From assembly GCA_023388965.1 (NCBI GenBank), contig JAEWFF010000069.1, forward strand, positions 1 through 64,000: a stretch of DNA of 64,000 nt, written 5' to 3'. The stretch is from Pseudomonadota bacterium. Lineage in GTDB: Bacteria > Pseudomonadota > Alphaproteobacteria > Rhizobiales > Methylopilaceae. Position numbers and translations under genes: made by a program. Shown piece after piece: positions 1 to 12,221 of this stretch (position 1 is its first letter; each line of letters begins with the position of its first letter). Below the pieces are notes generated by a model. The model had not been told where the DNA came from and did no database searches. It saw only the letters and a list, made by a program, of their open reading frames with translations.

Positions 1-108
1 CGACGGTCGCTCGCGCTGTGCTACGCCAACGGCTCCGCGCAAGCACCCGCCGCTTCACCCGCCCAGCAGGGCAAAACCACCGCCGGAAACGAACTCAGAA
101 CTGGATAG
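1..108 (+). CDS. C-terminal end of an unidentified protein (partial)
   Basis: Frame 1 is open from the window edge to a TAG at 106-108. It encodes about 35 residues rich in Ala, Pro, Gln and Thr, ending in NELRTG. Third codon positions are mostly G or C over the first 30 codons, which is why I prefer this frame. The piece is too short and too low in complexity to assign a family. Its position beside glycosyltransferase genes suggests a surface-polysaccharide protein, but that is only context. Confidence 0.3.
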   Translation, partial: RRSLALCYANGSAQAPAASPAQQGKTTAGNELRTG

Positions 109-192
109 AAGTTGGGGGCAACGTCAAAGGAGCTGAGACGAGCCGGGGGGTGAAGAGACGCCTAATGCGTGAGATTATAGATTCTATCGACG

Positions 193-1068
193 TCATAACT
201 TTGTACTTTCCATGGCTGCTTCGATCCTCAGCCAATCTGTCGGGACAAGATCGCGGTCTACGAAGCTGGGGTCGGCAAACCACGGCTGCGGCGCGATTAC
301 GATCTTGCTCTCGCGATGGTTGAGCCAAGCTCCCCACCAGCTGAAGCTGGAATTGGCGATGATGTGATGCTTACAGCGGGACATGAGGATCATCTCCTCG
401 ACATCCCGGAGGCCTGAATAATCGGCAGCCATTACCCTCCTGTAGGGAATGTCCAGGTTCCTGGCCCAAACAGGGTCGTCGCTAAAAACAAAAACCGTAG
501 GATTTCCGGCGCAGCGGTTGGCAATCAGGCTAGCTGCGTTTTGATAATAGTCAGCTCCCAGCACGCCATGCGTACGGTTTACTCTCGGATTGGTTACATA
601 ATCCCCGCGGCGGATATGCAGCGATATGCTTTCGGACTGATCGATTTCGTGATCAAGAGCCTCGGCCGAAGACGAGAAGCCTTTTATAGGCGTGAGTTCC
701 CTCCTGATGTGATGCGCCACGTCAGCGAAGTATTTCTCACTTTGAAAATAGCCATCCAGAAACACGTTCCCGGCCAACGAAAGAACGGCGCTGTCGAAGG
801 TGAATTGATGTTCCTTGAACTTTACTGCTCGTCCGGATACTAACCCATCCATCGCGCGATGCAAAAAGCCGCCGAGCCCCGATGGCGCGATTGCGCCCGC
901 GATATGGAAATCGGCTAGCGCAAATTCCCGGTGACGCCCTTTTGAGAAAAAGCGCGTGTCGAGATAGAGGCCTGCATCTTGGCGAATTGCCAAGGCCCGC
1001 CCGGCTGCATACTGAAAGAGTTGGTTTCCCAGTCCTCCGGACAGCTTGACGGTAACACTGGAACGCAT
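193..1068 (-). CDS. Glycosyltransferase family 11 (alpha-1,2-fucosyltransferase-like)
   Basis: A 291-aa protein with the GT11 hallmarks. There is a Gly-rich GGLGNQLFQYAAG motif near residues 10-23, the donor-binding HIRRGDY at about 151-157, and SSFSWWGAWL near 240-249. GT11 enzymes transfer fucose (or a related sugar) from a GDP donor to galactose in surface glycans; the exact substrate cannot be read here. I chose the ATG at 1068 because it sits directly before the conserved N-terminal motif. An open frame runs upstream to 1191 but would lie on top of the divergent gene. The start is almost back to back with the start of the plus-strand glycosyltransferase. Codon use is less GC-biased than in the housekeeping genes, which suggests a transferred glycan-locus gene. 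Confidence 0.85.
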   Translation of the reverse strand: MRSSVTVKLSGGLGNQLFQYAAGRALAIRQDAGLYLDTRFFSKGRHREFALADFHIAGAIAPSGLGGFLHRAMDGLVSGRAVKFKEHQFTFDSAVLSLAGNVFLDGYFQSEKYFADVAHHIRRELTPIKGFSSSAEALDHEIDQSESISLHIRRGDYVTNPRVNRTHGVLGADYYQNAASLIANRCAGNPTVFVFSDDPVWARNLDIPYRRVMAADYSGLRDVEEMILMSRCKHHIIANSSFSWWGAWLNHRESKIVIAPQPWFADPSFVDRDLVPTDWLRIEAAMESTKL

Positions 1069-2054
1069 TGGCGATGACCCAGGTCGCAAGAGAGGAGAAG
1101 CCTGAACTGATTTGCGTCGCGGTTGCGACATTTGAAAGGCCGCTTTTGCTCGCGGCCGCGCTAAGCGCCGCAAGTAAGCTAACGGCGCCATCCTATAGCA
1201 CGGTCGAGATTATCGTTGTCGATAATGATCGGGGTGAAAGTGCACGGGAAATTGTCGGTGCTGTCCGGCCGAACGACATCAAAATCCACTATCTTGGCGA
1301 ACCCGAAAAGGGTCTATCCAATGCCCGCAATCGTGCGCTTGATTTTGCGATTTCACGTAAGGCGCGATGGTTGGCTTTTTTTGACGATGATGCTGCCCCG
1401 CGACCTGACTGGCTCGTGGCCCTAGTGAACGTCGCTCGTGAACAGGAACTCCAATTTACTGGCGGTCCGGTCGTATTTGGAACGTTGGACGCAATAACTC
1501 CTCGACAACAGAAAATCCTTGACACTATTGCAGCCAGTGCAGCCCGGCATGCAAAGCGCAACCACGACCGGTTTGCCGCTGGCGATTCTCCGAAGGTCTC
1601 AACCCAGAACTGGCTTGGAGACATACCTTGGATCGAGCAGAAGGGATTACGGTTTGATCCTAAATTCAACCAATCGGGTGGTGAAGATTCTGATTTCTTC
1701 GAAAGAGCTAAGCTAGCCGGAGCAGAGTGCGGATGGGCGCAGAAAGCTTTGATTGATGAAACAATACCCGCCGCGCGTTTAACCTACACCTATCAATACC
1801 GCCGTCAGTTTAATTTCGGAGTTTTAAAGGGTGAGGCAAAGATGTCGTCACCGTGGGCGATTGGGATTCTGAAAGTATTTTCCGAAGCGGCGTTTCGTTA
1901 TTTATGGGCGATCATTCTGCTCGCAGTAAGCCCGGTGGCGGGCGCTCCCGTGATGTGGAATGCCGTACGGAATTTCGCACGCGCCTCCGGCCTGATTTCA
2001 GGAAGCATGGGGCGGACCGGATTCGATCATATTCACGGATCAGAATCCCGCTGA
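1068..2054 (+). CDS. Glycosyltransferase family 2
   Basis: About 328 aa. The N-terminus ICVAVATFERP (residues 15-25) is a typical GT2 opening, followed by IIVVDND near 48-54 and the metal-binding FFDDDA near 104-109. A hydrophobic stretch near residues 280-305 suggests membrane association. It probably adds a nucleotide-activated sugar to a surface glycan. A stop codon at 1053-1055 limits the start to TTG at 1068 or ATG at 1074. Neither has a good ribosome-binding site, whereas AGGAG at 1093-1097 precedes an in-frame CTG at 1107. The 3' end overlaps the convergent gene by 22 bp. Codons such as TTA and AGA are unusually common here. Confidence 0.85.
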   Translation: MAMTQVAREEKPELICVAVATFERPLLLAAALSAASKLTAPSYSTVEIIVVDNDRGESAREIVGAVRPNDIKIHYLGEPEKGLSNARNRALDFAISRKARWLAFFDDDAAPRPDWLVALVNVAREQELQFTGGPVVFGTLDAITPRQQKILDTIAASAARHAKRNHDRFAAGDSPKVSTQNWLGDIPWIEQKGLRFDPKFNQSGGEDSDFFERAKLAGAECGWAQKALIDETIPAARLTYTYQYRRQFNFGVLKGEAKMSSPWAIGILKVFSEAAFRYLWAIILLAVSPVAGAPVMWNAVRNFARASGLISGSMGRTGFDHIHGSESR

Positions 2055-4129
2055 CGCTCGGTATTTACCTCTTTCATAATCCCGTGCAGGAATTCCTCCG
2101 CGTGAGGTGCGCTGCGGCGCAGCAGTTCGACGGGCGGTTTTCCGCCGAATGCCTTATCCGCGCCCAGCAGCCGGTCGGCGACAAGCCGCAGCTTTTCGGG
2201 TACGGGCATTGCGGCGACGATCCTGGCGAGAGCCTGCCCCTGAGCGCCGCCTATGAGAACCTTTTCGTCCATGGCGTAGATGGTCCGGTCGGCGATGAAC
2301 TCCGCGCGTTTTTTCAGATAGCGGCTTTTCGGATTGTCCTTGAAATCGTAATTGCCGAAACCGTGTTCGCGCTTCATGTATTTCAGATGCCAGTACAGGA
2401 AGTCTGCGAACCGCCGTTCCAGTCCTTTGCGCTGAAAGGTTTCGAAACGCGGATCGTGGACGAAATAGGTCGTCGGGGAAATATGGAAAAACCCGATATC
2501 GCCGCTGCCTGAAAACGGTTCGGCGTAGCGAATGCCCAGCCGCCCCTGCCCATCCTGCATCAGATTGAAGCCGGAAAAGCACAGCAATTCCCCGGGCCGC
2601 AATTCTCCGGCCCGTATTTTCTGAACGGTTCTGGCGACGGCCGGCTCGATCGCGAGGTGATCGTCGTCCAGTTTGACAACCACCTGATGGCTGGTCCGAG
2701 CAAGGGCGTAATTGCTGTAATTGACGACGCTGCGGGGCGAGCCGGCGGGCTCGGTCCTGTGGCCCGTGCTTCCTTGCGGAAAAACCTCGGGCAGGTAGTG
2801 ATGGACCTTCAGCTTCGGCCCGAATTCCTGCGCGAGGCGGGCGAGGATGTCCGGCGTTTCGTCCGTACAGCGGTTATGGACGGCGACGATCTCGTCGAAA
2901 TGGGGGATATGCGAGCGGATCGTGGCTTCGAGGAAATCGGCGCCGTTGCGGATGCGCATGAAGGCGCTGATGCCGGGCTTGCGTTCGCCGATCTTCAGAT
3001 CTTCGGGACGGAAGTGGAATTCGCTGTGGCTGTCGGCCTCCGCGCGGGCAGGGACGAGACGCGGCGCGCCGGCCCAGAGCCAGTCGTAGACCTCGCAGAT
3101 GGCGCGGGCCTCGTGCTCGACCGAGAATTTGGCTTCCACATGCTCGCGTCCCGCGCGGCCCATATGTTCGGTGTGGGCTGGATCCGCCATCAATTCGCCG
3201 ATCGCGCTCGTCAGTTCGTCCGCGGAATCGGCGTTGACGAGCAGCCCGGTCTGTCCGTGGAGGATCTGGCTTTCGAAGGCCCCGGCGCGTGTGGCGACGA
3301 CGGCGGTTCCGCTGGCCATGGCTTCCAGCGGCGTCAGGCCGAAACCTTCCTGCCGCTGCGGGGCGGCATGTATGGTCAGGCGGCGGAACCATGCCGGTAT
3401 GTCGCGGGGCGGCAATTCGCCGAGAATGAGAATGCGGTGCTGCAGGCCGGCGCGGGCGATGCGGATGCGGAGCTGTCGCAGAAAAGGCTGATGCCGTTTC
3501 GTCGCGAGGCCGATGACGACGGCGGTGAAATCGGGGTGTTCCGGCAAGAGGCGGCACATGGCCTCGACAAAAAGATCGGTGCCTTTCTGGGGCCGCACAC
3601 GGCCGAGCGCGCCAATGCCGTATTTACCGGGAAGCCCGGTTTCCGCCCAGGCTGCCGCGCGGTCGTCCGCCGGATGAAAAAGCCGGATATCGACGCCATG
3701 CGGGATGACCATCGAGGGAACTTCGAGATGGCGCTCGGCCTCGGGCGAGGCGGCAATCACGGCGTCCATGCGCCGGATCAGCCATTTCGTGTACTTGCTA
3801 TGGTCGCGCTGCGCGGCGGATGTAAAGACGAGCTTCCAGGGCTGGCGCAGGACGTCGCGTAGAAAAATGCCGGTGATCAGGTCGATGTTGCGGCGTCCGT
3901 GCCAGATACGGAATTGTTTGCCGGGTGGGGGCCCCCAGCCATGGCGCAGCAATTGCCAAAGGCCGATTCCCGGCACGCCGGGCAGAGGCCGCGCGCCATA
4001 GGTCGCAATGGGCAGGATCGGTGCCTGATGCGGCACGACCGAGCGGATGGACGTGGTGACGCCCGAATAACGCCGGCCGATATTGGACGCGACGACGTGG
4101 ATGGTGCGCAGGTCGCCGCGGACGTTCAT
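2033..4129 (-). CDS. Two-domain glycosyltransferase (GT4 fused to GT2-like)
   Basis: About 698 aa. The N-terminal half is a GT-B fold GT4 enzyme: a donor-site segment GFGLTPLEAMASGTAVV near residues 262-278 and an ALGRVRPQKG loop near 174-183. The C-terminal third begins near residue 390 with ISAFMRIRNGADFLEATI and contains EIVAVHNRCTDET, a GT2-like fold used by glycan-modifying transferases. Both domains are in one uninterrupted frame, so one polypeptide may add two successive sugars. The ATG at 4129 (MNVRGDL...) is preferred over an upstream ATG at 4231, because the upstream extension is low-complexity. Codon use here returns to the GC-rich housekeeping style. Confidence 0.82.
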   Translation of the reverse strand: MNVRGDLRTIHVVASNIGRRYSGVTTSIRSVVPHQAPILPIATYGARPLPGVPGIGLWQLLRHGWGPPPGKQFRIWHGRRNIDLITGIFLRDVLRQPWKLVFTSAAQRDHSKYTKWLIRRMDAVIAASPEAERHLEVPSMVIPHGVDIRLFHPADDRAAAWAETGLPGKYGIGALGRVRPQKGTDLFVEAMCRLLPEHPDFTAVVIGLATKRHQPFLRQLRIRIARAGLQHRILILGELPPRDIPAWFRRLTIHAAPQRQEGFGLTPLEAMASGTAVVATRAGAFESQILHGQTGLLVNADSADELTSAIGELMADPAHTEHMGRAGREHVEAKFSVEHEARAICEVYDWLWAGAPRLVPARAEADSHSEFHFRPEDLKIGERKPGISAFMRIRNGADFLEATIRSHIPHFDEIVAVHNRCTDETPDILARLAQEFGPKLKVHHYLPEVFPQGSTGHRTEPAGSPRSVVNYSNYALARTSHQVVVKLDDDHLAIEPAVARTVQKIRAGELRPGELLCFSGFNLMQDGQGRLGIRYAEPFSGSGDIGFFHISPTTYFVHDPRFETFQRKGLERRFADFLYWHLKYMKREHGFGNYDFKDNPKSRYLKKRAEFIADRTIYAMDEKVLIGGAQGQALARIVAAMPVPEKLRLVADRLLGADKAFGGKPPVELLRRSAPHAEEFLHGIMKEVNTERQRDSDP

Positions 4130-4282
4130 CGCCGATGATCCGCCCGCGGCGCTGCGATCTGGAGACCCGGCTCCGGACTCGAACCGGAGCTGGAAAGACG
4201 TTGCACCGTCTCCGAGTAGCCGCTCCTCCACCGGGTCAATGTCGGCACCCTAGATCGCGGAACGTTGCAAAGTCCTGAATCG

Positions 4283-4756
4283 TCACGCAAACCGGACGTC
4301 GAGAATCTCATAGCTCTTGGCGCCGCCCGGCGCCGTCACCTCGACCTGATCGCCCTTGCGCTTGCCGACGAGCGCGCGCGCGATGGGGGAGGTGATCGAG
4401 ACGCGGCCCGATTTCACATCGGCCTCGACCTCGCCGACGATCTGGTAGGTCTTTTCCTCGTCGGTGTCCTCGTCGACGAGTTTCACCGTGGCGCCGAAAG
4501 TGATGGTGTCGCCCTTGAGCTTGGAGGGGTCGATGATCTCGGCGCGCGCAAGGATGGCCTCGATTTCCGCGATGCGGCCTTCGTTGTGGCTCTGCTGCTC
4601 CTTGGCCGCGTGATATTCCGCGTTCTCGGACAGATCGCCGTGGCTGCGCGCCTCGGTGATGGCTGCGATGATACGCGGACGCTCCTCTACGGAACGCCGT
4701 TTGAGCTCCGTCTCCAGAATGGAGTGGCCTGCCGCGGTCATCGGAATCTTGTCCAT
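4283..4756 (-). CDS. greA: Transcription elongation factor GreA
   Basis: 157 aa, the usual GreA length. The N-terminal coiled coil carries the acidic tip in the segment SHGDLSENAEYHAAKEQQ (residues about 38-55), which reaches through the RNA polymerase secondary channel and stimulates cleavage of backtracked RNA. The C-terminal FKBP-like domain ends in GGAKSYEILDVRFA. The gene lies 99 bp downstream of carB on the same strand, so the two may be cotranscribed. Confidence 0.97.
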   Translation of the reverse strand: MDKIPMTAAGHSILETELKRRSVEERPRIIAAITEARSHGDLSENAEYHAAKEQQSHNEGRIAEIEAILARAEIIDPSKLKGDTITFGATVKLVDEDTDEEKTYQIVGEVEADVKSGRVSITSPIARALVGKRKGDQVEVTAPGGAKSYEILDVRFA

Positions 4757-4855
4757 TTTTCTCTCTCAGAACGCAAAAGGTTGCGGCACGCGGACGCGAC
4801 AACGCCCGACACGCCGTAGACATTCGGTTTGGGTGGCGGTCCGGTTGGCCCGGAC

Positions 4856-8266
<3,411 letters not shown>

Positions 8267-8487
8267 GTAGGCATGCTCCCGGGGACGCGCGCACGCGCGT
8301 GGGCACGCGGTGGCGGCGAGGTCGTCAGGTTTGTAGGCTAAAGGCGTCGTTTACATGGGCGGGGGGGTGAGGGGAAGCCCTGTCGGCGAACATCTTCGGC
8401 GCGTCCCGCGATTCCTGTGAACCTGACGCAACATACGGGCAACAAAGCTCTGGCACCTTCGCCGGATTCTTGAACAAGGGGAATTGA

Positions 8488-9438
8488 ATGCGACATTTCG
8501 TTTGGGGCTTCGCGGCGCTTGTGCTCAGTGCCGGATCGGTTGCCGCGCAGGACGTGAAGGGCAGTGCGGATCATTCGCTTCTGCCACGCTATGAGGGGTC
8601 GGAGATTCGCGCCTACACCGTGACCGAGTTCGATGAATTTCCGCTCGTCGCCGGCCCGACGGTGATGAAGCCCAATGTGACGGCGGCGGACCCCGAGCGC
8701 GTCATCGATCTCGAGGGCAAGGTGACGCATATGCTGTACCGCGCGCCGGTCGGACGTTCCGCGCTCGAGGTTTTCCGTAATTACGAGACGGCGGTTGCCG
8801 AGGCTGGCTTCGAGGTGCTGTTCACCTGCGCCCGCAAGGAGTGCGGGCCGTTGTTCCGGACCCAGATGAATCCCGGCGCGCGCTATGACGGCCTGCTTTA
8901 TGACGGGGAGCAGCGTTTTCTGTCGGCACGTCTGAAACGCCCGGAGGGCGATGCCTATATCTCGCTCTATGTCACGAGCTTCGATCCGGCGAATCGTCCA
9001 TACATCCGGCTCGACGTGGTCGAGGCCAGGCCGATGGAGTCGAAGATGGTCGTGCTCGACGCCAAGGCGCTGGAAAGCGACATTACGGCGGAAGGGCGCG
9101 TTGCGGTCTACGGCGTGATGTTCGACTTCGACAAGGACACGATCACGGCGGACTCGCGGCCCCAACTCGACGAGATCGCCAAGCTCCTGCAATCTTCGCC
9201 CGGCCTGAACGTGATGATCGTCGGCCATACCGACGCCAAGGGCAGCGCCGACTACAATCATGACCTGTCGGCGCGCCGGGCACGCTCGGTCGTCAACGCG
9301 CTCGTCAAGGATTTCGGCATCGGCGCGAACCGCCTCTCGCCCGTCGGCGTCGGCATGGCCGCTCCGGTCGCCACCAACCGCACCGAGGCGGGCCGGGCCA
9401 AGAACCGCCGTGTCGAACTCGTGGACCTCGGATCGTGA
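8488..9438 (+). CDS. OmpA-family outer-membrane protein with N-terminal DUF4892-like domain
   Basis: 316 aa. A signal peptide (MRHFVWGFAALVLSAGSVAAQ) is followed by a DUF4892-like region (residues about 25-195) and a C-terminal OmpA peptidoglycan-binding domain (about 205-310). The latter shows FDFDKDTITADSRPQL, GHTDAKGSADYNHDLSARRA and the closing NRRVELV. The C-terminal domain should bind peptidoglycan non-covalently; the role of the first domain is unknown. AAGGGG at 8476-8481 is a good ribosome-binding site for this ATG. The stop codon overlaps the GTG start of the next gene, so translation is probably coupled. Confidence 0.9.
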   Translation: MRHFVWGFAALVLSAGSVAAQDVKGSADHSLLPRYEGSEIRAYTVTEFDEFPLVAGPTVMKPNVTAADPERVIDLEGKVTHMLYRAPVGRSALEVFRNYETAVAEAGFEVLFTCARKECGPLFRTQMNPGARYDGLLYDGEQRFLSARLKRPEGDAYISLYVTSFDPANRPYIRLDVVEARPMESKMVVLDAKALESDITAEGRVAVYGVMFDFDKDTITADSRPQLDEIAKLLQSSPGLNVMIVGHTDAKGSADYNHDLSARRARSVVNALVKDFGIGANRLSPVGVGMAAPVATNRTEAGRAKNRRVELVDLGS

Positions 9439-10214
9439 GTGGGACGTTGCGCTGGACTCTCGTCACGGGCGCTTCCGCCGGCATCGGGCTCGAACTGGCG
9501 CGGCTGTTCGCGGCCGATGGCGACGGGCTCATCCTCGTCGCGCGGCGCAAGCAAAGGCTCGATGCGCTGGCGGAAGAGCTGAGGGCCGCGCATGGCGTGC
9601 CGGTCGAGGTCGTGGAACTCGATCTCGCAGACGACGACGCGGCGGAAGACCTGTTCGCCTGGACGCGGGACAGGAAGATCGACGTCCATACGCTCGTCAA
9701 CAATGCGGGCTTCGGCCTTCGCGGACGTTTCGACCAGCTGAATGCCAGCCGGCAGAACGAGATGGTGCAGCTCAATGTCGCCGCCGTCACCAATCTCGCG
9801 CGCCTGTTCCTTCCCGGCATGATCGAGCGCAGGGAGGGTGGCATTCTCAACATCGCCAGCATGGCGGCGTTTCAGGCCGGTCCGTACATGGCGGTCTATT
9901 ACGCGACGAAAGCCTATGTGCTGTCGTTCTCCGAAGCGCTGCACGAGGAAGCGAAGCCGTTCGGGGTGAAGGTCTCGGCACTGTGTCCCGGCCCGGTGAA
10001 GACCGAATTCGTCGGGATTGCGGGGCTGGAAGGCCGCCCGCGTTTCGACAGTGCGCCCTCCGCCGACTGGGTCGCGCGCGAGGGCTACAAGGCGTACCGC
10101 GCCAACAAAGCGATCTTCATCCCGGGTTTCTTCAACCGGCTCGGGATATTCATGGAGCGCCTTGTTCCGCGCTCCGTGCCACGTGGCGCGGTCAGGAAGC
10201 TCAACAAGAACTAG
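9435..10214 (+). CDS. SDR-family NAD(P)-dependent oxidoreductase
   Basis: 259 aa, classical short-chain dehydrogenase. It has the cofactor motif TGASAGIG near residues 11-18, NNAGFG near 88-93, and the catalytic YYATK with an upstream Ser (NIASMAAF). The C-terminal RLGIFMERLVPRSVPRGAVRK resembles short-chain dehydrogenases acting on long-chain or lipid substrates, but the substrate is not determinable. The GTG start overlaps the OmpA-family stop as GTGA. Confidence 0.9.
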   Translation: MSGTLRWTLVTGASAGIGLELARLFAADGDGLILVARRKQRLDALAEELRAAHGVPVEVVELDLADDDAAEDLFAWTRDRKIDVHTLVNNAGFGLRGRFDQLNASRQNEMVQLNVAAVTNLARLFLPGMIERREGGILNIASMAAFQAGPYMAVYYATKAYVLSFSEALHEEAKPFGVKVSALCPGPVKTEFVGIAGLEGRPRFDSAPSADWVAREGYKAYRANKAIFIPGFFNRLGIFMERLVPRSVPRGAVRKLNKN

Positions 10215-10232
10215 AGTGCGCGAAGCCACCAT

Positions 10233-11438
10233 ATGAGCCGCAAGCCGAAATCCCCCGCCACGCGCTCCGATCTCCACCGTATCGGCCCGGCGCTGTTCAT
10301 GGCGGGGTTCGCCACGTTTTCCCTGATCTATTGTACGCAGCCCTTGCTGCCGGAATTCGCGCGCGAGTTCGGCGTCACGCCCGCGGCGAGTTCGCTCGCG
10401 CTGTCGGTCACGACCGGCGGGCTCGCGGTCTCCATTCTTTTCGCTGGCGCGCTGTCGGAGACGCTTGGCCGGCGCGGCCTGATGTTCGTCTGCATGGCCG
10501 TTGCCGCGATCCTGAACCTGATTTCGGCGGCGGCTCCGAACTGGACGGCGCTTCTTGTCACACGCGGGCTCGAAGGTTTCGTGCTCGGCGGCGTGCCCGC
10601 GGTGGCCATGGCCTATCTGTCCGAAGAAACATCGCGGCACAGGCTCGGCTTTGCGATGGGGCTGTATGTCAGCGGGACGGCGTTCGGCGGCATGGTCGGC
10701 CGCGTCGCCATCGGCGCCCTTACCGAATACATGTCCTGGCGCGTTGCGCTCGGGGCCATGGCTTTCTTCGATCTCGCAGTCGCGATCCTGTTTGTTTTTC
10801 TTCTGCCGAGATCGCGCAATTTCGTGCGCCAGAAAGGCATCAGCATGGGGTTCCATGTCGGCGCATGGCGCAGCCATCTCAAGAACCGCGATCTGCCCTG
10901 GCTTTTCCTGATCGCCTTCCTGAGTTGCGGGGCGTTCGTCACCGTCTACAATTACGCCGGTTTCCGCCTGATCGAGCCGCCTTACAATCTCAACCAGCGT
11001 CAGATCGGCTTCATCTTCCTCGCCTATATATTCGGCATCATGTCGTCATCGATCGCGGGCGGACTGGCGGACAGGTTCGGCCGGGCGCGCGTGCTTGGCG
11101 CCGGCGCGGTACTTACACTCGTCGGGCTCGGCATCACTCTCGCCACGCCGCTTGTGTGGGTCATTGTGGGGATCGGCGTCCTCACCGCCGGATTCTTCGC
11201 CATGCATGCGGTGGCGAGCGGCTGGGTCGGCAGTCTGGCGGCGCAGCACAAGAGCCACGCTTCATCGCTTTACCTGCTCGCCTATTACATCGGCTCCAGC
11301 GTGCTGGGCACGGTGGGCGGCTGGTTCTGGTATGAGGGCGCGTGGGCTGCGCTTGTTGCGTTCTCGGCGTGCCTGATCCTCGCGGCGCTCGCGCTTGCGG
11401 TGTTTCTGGGCCGCCGGTCGTTGCGCCCGGGAACGTAA
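10233..11438 (+). CDS. MFS transporter (drug/arabinose exporter-like)
   Basis: 401 aa with about 12 hydrophobic segments. The loop between segments 2 and 3 has the MFS signature form (GALSETLGRRGLMF), and a second copy, GGLADRFGRARVLG, lies in the C-terminal half. The overall pattern (LIYCTQPLLPEFAREFGVTPAASSLALSVTT) matches YnfM/YgaY-type efflux proteins. It starts 18 bp after the SDR gene on the same strand, so the two are likely cotranscribed. The substrate is unknown. Confidence 0.9.
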   Translation: MSRKPKSPATRSDLHRIGPALFMAGFATFSLIYCTQPLLPEFAREFGVTPAASSLALSVTTGGLAVSILFAGALSETLGRRGLMFVCMAVAAILNLISAAAPNWTALLVTRGLEGFVLGGVPAVAMAYLSEETSRHRLGFAMGLYVSGTAFGGMVGRVAIGALTEYMSWRVALGAMAFFDLAVAILFVFLLPRSRNFVRQKGISMGFHVGAWRSHLKNRDLPWLFLIAFLSCGAFVTVYNYAGFRLIEPPYNLNQRQIGFIFLAYIFGIMSSSIAGGLADRFGRARVLGAGAVLTLVGLGITLATPLVWVIVGIGVLTAGFFAMHAVASGWVGSLAAQHKSHASSLYLLAYYIGSSVLGTVGGWFWYEGAWAALVAFSACLILAALALAVFLGRRSLRPGT

Positions 11439-11452
11439 AAAAGCGCAACCTG

Positions 11453-11486
11453 TGTCCCGGAGACGCTGCGCGCCGCCTCGGGACAT
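11453..11486. repeat. Half copy of family-B palindrome
   Basis: TGTCCCGG at 11453-11460 and CGGGACAT at 11479-11486 form inverted arms around a GC-rich centre. These arms match the outer arms of the family-B elements found in the dcw cluster. Only one hairpin of the usual pair is present. It lies just after the MFS stop codon and may act as its 3' hairpin. Confidence 0.5.
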
Positions 11487-11581
11487 GCAAAGCCTCAATC
11501 CCCGGTCGGCGAACTCGTCGGGCGCGTGCGTACGGAAGCCGTGCGGCGCGGTGAGAAAAGCTGAACAAGGGATAGGGGACG

Positions 11582-11726
11582 CCTCTCCCGTTTACGGGAG
11601 AGGTCGGCACGCGCGAAGCGCGGCCGGGTGAGGGGATTTAACAACGACGGTGTACGGGGCTTTCCCCTCACCTCGCTCGAAAGCCTCCCGGCTTTCGAGT
11701 CGTCCTCTCCCGCAAGCGGGAGAGGG
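11582..11726. repeat. Family-A composite palindromic repeat, copy A1
   Basis: Order: terminal hairpin CCTCTCCCGT/ACGGGAGAGG; a side hairpin GCGCGAAGCGC; the box GGTGAGGGG; a 29-nt spacer; the inverse box CCCCTCACC; a longer side hairpin with arms CTCGAAAGCC/GGCTTTCGAG; a second terminal hairpin CCTCTCCCGC/GCGGGAGAGG. The whole is two units facing each other. It abuts the 3' end of rnpB. Between the MFS gene and rnpB I see only this repeat and the short B-type hairpin. Confidence 0.85.
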
Positions 11727-11736
11727 GGAACATAAT

Positions 11737-12114
<378 letters not shown>

Positions 12115-12221
12115 CTTTCACTTAAGAGGACGGGGAGACCGGCGCAAGCATTGGGACAACGGGCGCACTGGCAGGAAGTCTCGGTTGTGGAGCCTTCGCG
12201 TACGGGCTAGGCCAGCGCGCC

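Noticed and set aside
11582..11726. Possible CRISPR array, because of recurring palindromes.
   Set aside because: Copies are dispersed over the window rather than in a regular array, are composite inverted pairs, and have no spacer periodicity or cas genes.
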